Below are positions 60,716 through 64,000 of a stretch of DNA of 64,000 nt, in pieces. Position 1 is the stretch's first letter, and each line of letters begins with the position of its first letter. The stretch covers positions 62,001 through 126,000 of the forward strand of contig CAIVAT010000057.1 in the NCBI GenBank assembly GCA_903903985.1, given 5' to 3'. Source of the DNA: an uncultured Bacteroidales bacterium. GTDB taxonomy: Bacteria > Bacteroidota > Bacteroidia > Bacteroidales > FEN-979. A program made the translations under genes and the position numbers. The notes beneath the pieces are model-generated. The model worked only from the letters and a program-made list of their open reading frames with translations. It made no database searches and was not told the origin of the DNA.

Positions 60716-62998
60716 TTATTTTTTACTCTCTAATTTTTCAATCCGGGCCAGTAATTGCTCAACCGTTTTGTTCAGCGCCTCATTTGATTGTTTCAAAGTT
60801 TCAATCATCTGCTGCTGCTCCTGCATTCCCTTTACCAGAGGCACTACAAACTCGGCATACCGCAGCCCGTAATAATCCTTATCATTTTTAGGTGCATCCA
60901 CCCCGTCGAAATTAAAGCCGATCTTTTGAGCAGCCGCTTCCACCTCCTGCGCAATAAAACCGGTGCTGACCTGGCTGTATTTTTCACCGGTGGAAAATTT
61001 CATGGAAGGATCCTTCTCTTTGAGCTTTGCATGACTTTTGGTCACCCCTGTAAAATCATTGACTTTTTCACGGTTCAACTGGTAGGTTACCGGCCGCAAC
61101 TGGTTGATAAAGCTTAATCCTGGTACGTCTTCCTTCACATTCTCCTTGAACCTGCCATCAGAAATATGGGTCCAGTCAGCATATCCGCCGATGGAGTTTA
61201 CATAAATATTGCCCAATCTTACCTGGTCGGTGGCGGTAGGTGTTGCATCGGTGCCCAGGCAGGTCGTGTTATCATATGAAGTTGCAGCATTTCCTGAATT
61301 TTCCCCGACAGCTGTATTATATGAACCTGAAATATTTCCCCACAGCGAACCGGAACCAACCGCCGTATTCTGGAATCCTTCTTTATTCCTCGTGAGTGCA
61401 TTGTATCCATAAGCCGCATTGTTGCTGCCCAAAGTATTTTGCGAAAGTGACTGTGATCCATTGGCAGTATTGTAATTTCCTTCTGAATTTTCCCAAAGTG
61501 CATACCAACCCGTACCGGTATTCTCGCTTCCTATGGTGTTATATAATAAACAAGATTCTCCTATTGCGGTATTATCATTCCCTGTTGAATTTATGCCCAA
61601 TGCATTACTGCCTAATGCTGTGTTGGCGATTCCCTCGGTGTTGGCGTACAAAGCTTCAAAACCAACTGCTGTATTCCAATATCCAATGTTGTTTTTATAT
61701 AATGTCTCGAAACCAATGGCAGTGTTTTCTGTGCCGGTTGTGTTCGAGTATAATGATTTTGAACCAATGGCCGTGTTGTGCATGCCGTTTGTGTTCGAGT
61801 ATAATGATTTTGAGCCGATGGCAGTGTTACCAATAGCTGGCCAGGGATAATCACCGCCAATTCCATTGTTAAACAAAGCGGAATCACCAATGGCGACTAG
61901 GTTGGAGAGCGTGGTATTTAATTTTAACGCATTAATTCCGATTGCTACATTTGAATATCCTGAAATATTGGCATGAAGCGCCTGGAATCCGACTGCGGTG
62001 TTGTTTTTTCCTGTGGTATTGGAAAAAAGTGCGAAGACCCCGCTGGCAGTATTTCTGGATCCGGCATTATTTGCATAAAGAGACTGGAACCCGAATGCCG
62101 TATTATAGAGTCCTGAACTGTTGGATTTCAGGGATTGGTAACCCAGGGATGTAATGCCCTTTAACTCTTCAATTCTGCCCGACACCTGGTTATTTACCCT
62201 GAAAGAAAGCGGGACATTATCGGTGGTCCCGATAAAATTCAAACCGTCAGAAGTGCCGTTGTTCCCTGCCAGGTTCCAGGTGCTGCTGCTGCCATTTGTC
62301 CAGGAAGCCTTTCCGGCGGCATCCGATGTGAGTACCTTGCCGGCACCCTGGGTGCCATCCACCACGCTGAAAGTTCCATGTATGTCTAAACTCGCCGCCG
62401 GATTATCCGTTCCAATACCCACCGCCTGGTTGCTTCCATTGATAAATAAAAGATTATGGCCCTGGGCGCCCAATGAAAGTACATTGTAACCCCCTGGTTG
62501 TCCTGTTTGCATAATGCCAACTGCGCCAGCACCACTACCTGCCAGGGCCACGCCCATTTTAAGCCTGTACTGGCTGTTTCCAAGCCGGAAATCTCCGTCT
62601 CCATTGATTACATCCCAATTATTCCCGCCGGTAATATCAAATACTGTTGCGGGAGCGGAAGTGCCAATGCCGACATTGCCCCCGCTGAAATATAAACCGG
62701 ATCCGCTGGATAACCACTGGCTGCTCATCATTACCCAATTCGGGGCGCCAGGCGTTCCATGGTTGGAATAATACTGGTTGTTGTCCGTGCAGAAAATCAA
62801 TAACCCGGTCGCCGGGCGGACGATTGCATCACGCCCCGTTGCATTCATCCGGGGAACAAGCATCCCTTTTGAAGATGATTTCACGTCAAGCATGGCCGAA
62901 CTGTCGGGAGCGGTGCCGTCGGTGTTTACGGCTACCTGCGAAAACAACACCCTGCTGCTGAACAGGAATATAACGATGATATAAATTGCTTTTTTCAT
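60716..62998 (-). CDS. Tail-fibre-like surface protein with hep/hag repeats and S74 chaperone domain
   Basis: 760 residues. A signal peptide (KKAIYIIVIFLFSSRVLFSQ) and a beta-rich stem (residues about 20-290) lead to about fifteen 17-residue hep/hag-type repeats (residues about 297-576; NTAIGSKSLYSNTTG pattern), as in YadA-like trimeric adhesin heads. An intramolecular chaperone domain of the peptidase S74/endosialidase type follows at about 612-715 (SDGRFKENVKEDVPG, RPVTYQL, GFIAQEVEAAAQK), and a C-terminal coiled coil closes the chain (ALNKTVEQLLARIEKLE). Such proteins trimerise and self-cleave; here a host surface adhesin rather than phage fibre is likely, since no phage genes are near. 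Confidence 0.88.
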   Translation of the reverse strand: MKKAIYIIVIFLFSSRVLFSQVAVNTDGTAPDSSAMLDVKSSSKGMLVPRMNATGRDAIVRPATGLLIFCTDNNQYYSNHGTPGAPNWVMMSSQWLSSGSGLYFSGGNVGIGTSAPATVFDITGGNNWDVINGDGDFRLGNSQYRLKMGVALAGSGAGAVGIMQTGQPGGYNVLSLGAQGHNLLFINGSNQAVGIGTDNPAASLDIHGTFSVVDGTQGAGKVLTSDAAGKASWTNGSSSTWNLAGNNGTSDGLNFIGTTDNVPLSFRVNNQVSGRIEELKGITSLGYQSLKSNSSGLYNTAFGFQSLYANNAGSRNTASGVFALFSNTTGKNNTAVGFQALHANISGYSNVAIGINALKLNTTLSNLVAIGDSALFNNGIGGDYPWPAIGNTAIGSKSLYSNTNGMHNTAIGSKSLYSNTTGTENTAIGFETLYKNNIGYWNTAVGFEALYANTEGIANTALGSNALGINSTGNDNTAIGESCLLYNTIGSENTGTGWYALWENSEGNYNTANGSQSLSQNTLGSNNAAYGYNALTRNKEGFQNTAVGSGSLWGNISGSYNTAVGENSGNAATSYDNTTCLGTDATPTATDQVRLGNIYVNSIGGYADWTHISDGRFKENVKEDVPGLSFINQLRPVTYQLNREKVNDFTGVTKSHAKLKEKDPSMKFSTGEKYSQVSTGFIAQEVEAAAQKIGFNFDGVDAPKNDKDYYGLRYAEFVVPLVKGMQEQQQMIETLKQSNEALNKTVEQLLARIEKLESKK
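61270..62105 (-). repeat. Hep/hag coding repeats of 51 bp
   Basis: About fifteen in-frame 51-bp units. Two adjacent units near 61740-61820 are almost identical (NTAIGSKSLYSNT twice), suggesting recent duplication. Confidence 0.75.
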
Positions 62999-63040
62999 AA
63001 CTTATTTGTTTTGATTGGATTATTACTATTCAATGTTTGC

Positions 63041-64000
63041 TCAGTTTTTAATGATCTTTACGACCTCCGACCGTTCTCCCGACTGCACATGAACCAGGTA
63101 CATGCCGGCTGGCCTGCCTGAAAGTGAGAACTGCATTTTGGATTCGCCGTCCGATGTTTTTTTCAGGAGCTGGCTTCCCTGCATGCTGTAAACGGTTACA
63201 CTGGCACCCGCGTTTGCATCAGGTCCCAACAACTCAACATTGACGATATCCGTGGTGGGGTTCGGGTACACTTTAATAAACTGGTTCTTACCCGTTGTTT
63301 CGATCCCAACGGCATCCTCCTTTTGAATGCTGCCGGCAACCAATGAATTGAAGGAGGCGCCACAGTAGGTTCCGTTGGTGGTGATGTATCCGTGAAGATA
63401 ACCGCCGTTGTTGACCTTTGACCCGGCAAGCATCCGTATTTCACTGCCGGCCACGAGGGTTGCATTTCCTCCATTTTCAACCACGAACGTGGTTCCGTTT
63501 CCGGCCACGGTAAGTATTTGCGTGGCATCATAACAGGTCGACACCCCGTTTGGAAGGATGATGTTCGCCAGTTCCTGGTTTGCAGGCGGCGTGGTGCTTT
63601 TCACCCCGGTAAACGAGCTGAACGAACCAATTCCCTGTGCCGTTAACTGGTGGGTTGCCGTATTGGCCAGGGCGTAGGTGGTCCATGGCAACGGGTTTAC
63701 CCTGGTGCATGACAGTATGTTTTCATTCCCGGCCACATCCGCGGCAACATACTGAAATGCTGCATTGCAGGCGAAGCTGGTGATCCCCGACTGGGTGATC
63801 GTCCAGTAGCGGTTCAGGTAATTGCCGGTGATGTTCGGATCGGGATACGGGGTGTTTTTCAGGCTCACTCCGGCATAATTGCCCGATCCGAAGGTGCCGC
63901 CGGTAAAGGCCAGGGTAACCGGCGAATATTCAGGGGTGCCCGTATCATCTCCAACAGGATAGCTGAAAGTTCCCGTGAATCCTGACGGAAATTCTTTTCG
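63041..64000 (-). CDS. T9SS-secreted surface protein (N-terminus outside window)
   Basis: The C-terminal 319 residues of a larger protein; the frame is open through the window edge (FPSGFTGTFSYPVGDDTG... leading into VSLKNTPYPDPN), and a GTG at 63868 is only an internal codon. The visible part is beta-rich and repetitive, as in extracellular adhesin-like proteins (LSCTRVNPLPWTTYALANTATHQL, TFVVENGGNATLVAGSEIRM). It ends with a type A T9SS sorting domain (KVYPNPTTDIVNVELLG, SGRPAGMYLVHVQSG, SEVVKIIKN), predicting export and surface anchoring. No catalytic motif is visible in the portion present. It is upstream of, and in the same direction as, the tail-fibre-like gene. Confidence 0.85.
   Translation of the reverse strand, partial: RKEFPSGFTGTFSYPVGDDTGTPEYSPVTLAFTGGTFGSGNYAGVSLKNTPYPDPNITGNYLNRYWTITQSGITSFACNAAFQYVAADVAGNENILSCTRVNPLPWTTYALANTATHQLTAQGIGSFSSFTGVKSTTPPANQELANIILPNGVSTCYDATQILTVAGNGTTFVVENGGNATLVAGSEIRMLAGSKVNNGGYLHGYITTNGTYCGASFNSLVAGSIQKEDAVGIETTGKNQFIKVYPNPTTDIVNVELLGPDANAGASVTVYSMQGSQLLKKTSDGESKMQFSLSGRPAGMYLVHVQSGERSEVVKIIKN

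Noticed and set aside
61270-62105. Regular 51-bp repeats as a possible CRISPR array
   Set aside because: They are in frame, divergent and encode hep/hag repeats; there are no spacers and no cas genes.

Overview
The window looks like a chromosomal segment of a free-living Bacteroidota bacterium, probably class Bacteroidia. The evidence is two proteins ending in type IX secretion (T9SS) sorting domains, three FISUMP-domain proteins (the Fibrobacter succinogenes major paralogous domain), a DPP7-type S46 dipeptidyl-peptidase, two LytS/LytTR sensor-regulator pairs, many lipoproteins with an SC-K lipobox, and TAnnTTTG-type -7 promoter boxes. I recognise no rRNA, tRNA, CRISPR array, phage region or plasmid backbone. 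Both window ends cut through genes: an alpha-2-macroglobulin gene on the left and a T9SS cargo gene on the right.

Layout. 1-10.8 kb: a secreted alpha-2-macroglobulin-like protein, an HTH regulator, a FISUMP protein, and an EEP-family lipoprotein followed by a barrel-like protein. 10.8-19.1 kb: a minus-strand block behind a good Bacteroidota promoter at about 19.2 kb. In transcription order it holds a FolD-like protein lacking the catalytic Lys, a giant Lgt-like/beta-rich/FISUMP fusion, a barrel-like protein, a 29-residue-repeat T9SS cargo, a stand-alone Lgt-like protein, a YiiX-type Cys hydrolase and a FISUMP lipoprotein. 19.4-28.7 kb: aspS, an OmpA protein with a small lipoprotein, a damaged p-aminobenzoate locus (pabC intact, pabB with a -1 frame break, pabA reduced to its C-terminal third), a U32 peptidase-family protein, a PHP phosphatase, a GH13 lipoprotein and a GNAT enzyme. 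28.7-40.3 kb: a long minus-strand run whose upstream part is a nitric-oxide response cluster (Rrf2 regulator, ferredoxin, quinol NO reductase, cupin, DUF438/hemerythrin/PAS protein, DUF2249), interrupted by an intact IS982-family element and followed by PepSY, DUF2177 and SNF2 genes. 40.4-47.1 kb: RNA methyltransferase, RluA synthase, an unusual class V aminotransferase, and an AT-rich patch with two frame-broken genes. 47.1-64 kb: GH3 and LysE proteins, two LytS/LytTR pairs flanking DPP7, a thioredoxin-like protein, and surface proteins including a hep/hag-repeat S74 tail-fibre-like protein.

The most unusual region is 10.8-19.1 kb. It combines two Lgt-fold proteins that have lost hallmark catalytic residues of lipoprotein diacylglyceryl transferase, one of them fused to a secreted beta-rich domain plus FISUMP, with a papain-like hydrolase and surface cargo. 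It may be an undescribed envelope or lipoprotein module, but no function can be read directly.

Three genes carry single-base frame breaks, two of them in A-runs. In pabB the break coincides exactly with an A_AAA_AAG slippery heptamer. Sequencing or assembly error must be excluded before biology is inferred. Short 7-8 bp tandem repeats and hairpin repeats at gene borders, some inserted in frame into genes, are a recurrent theme.
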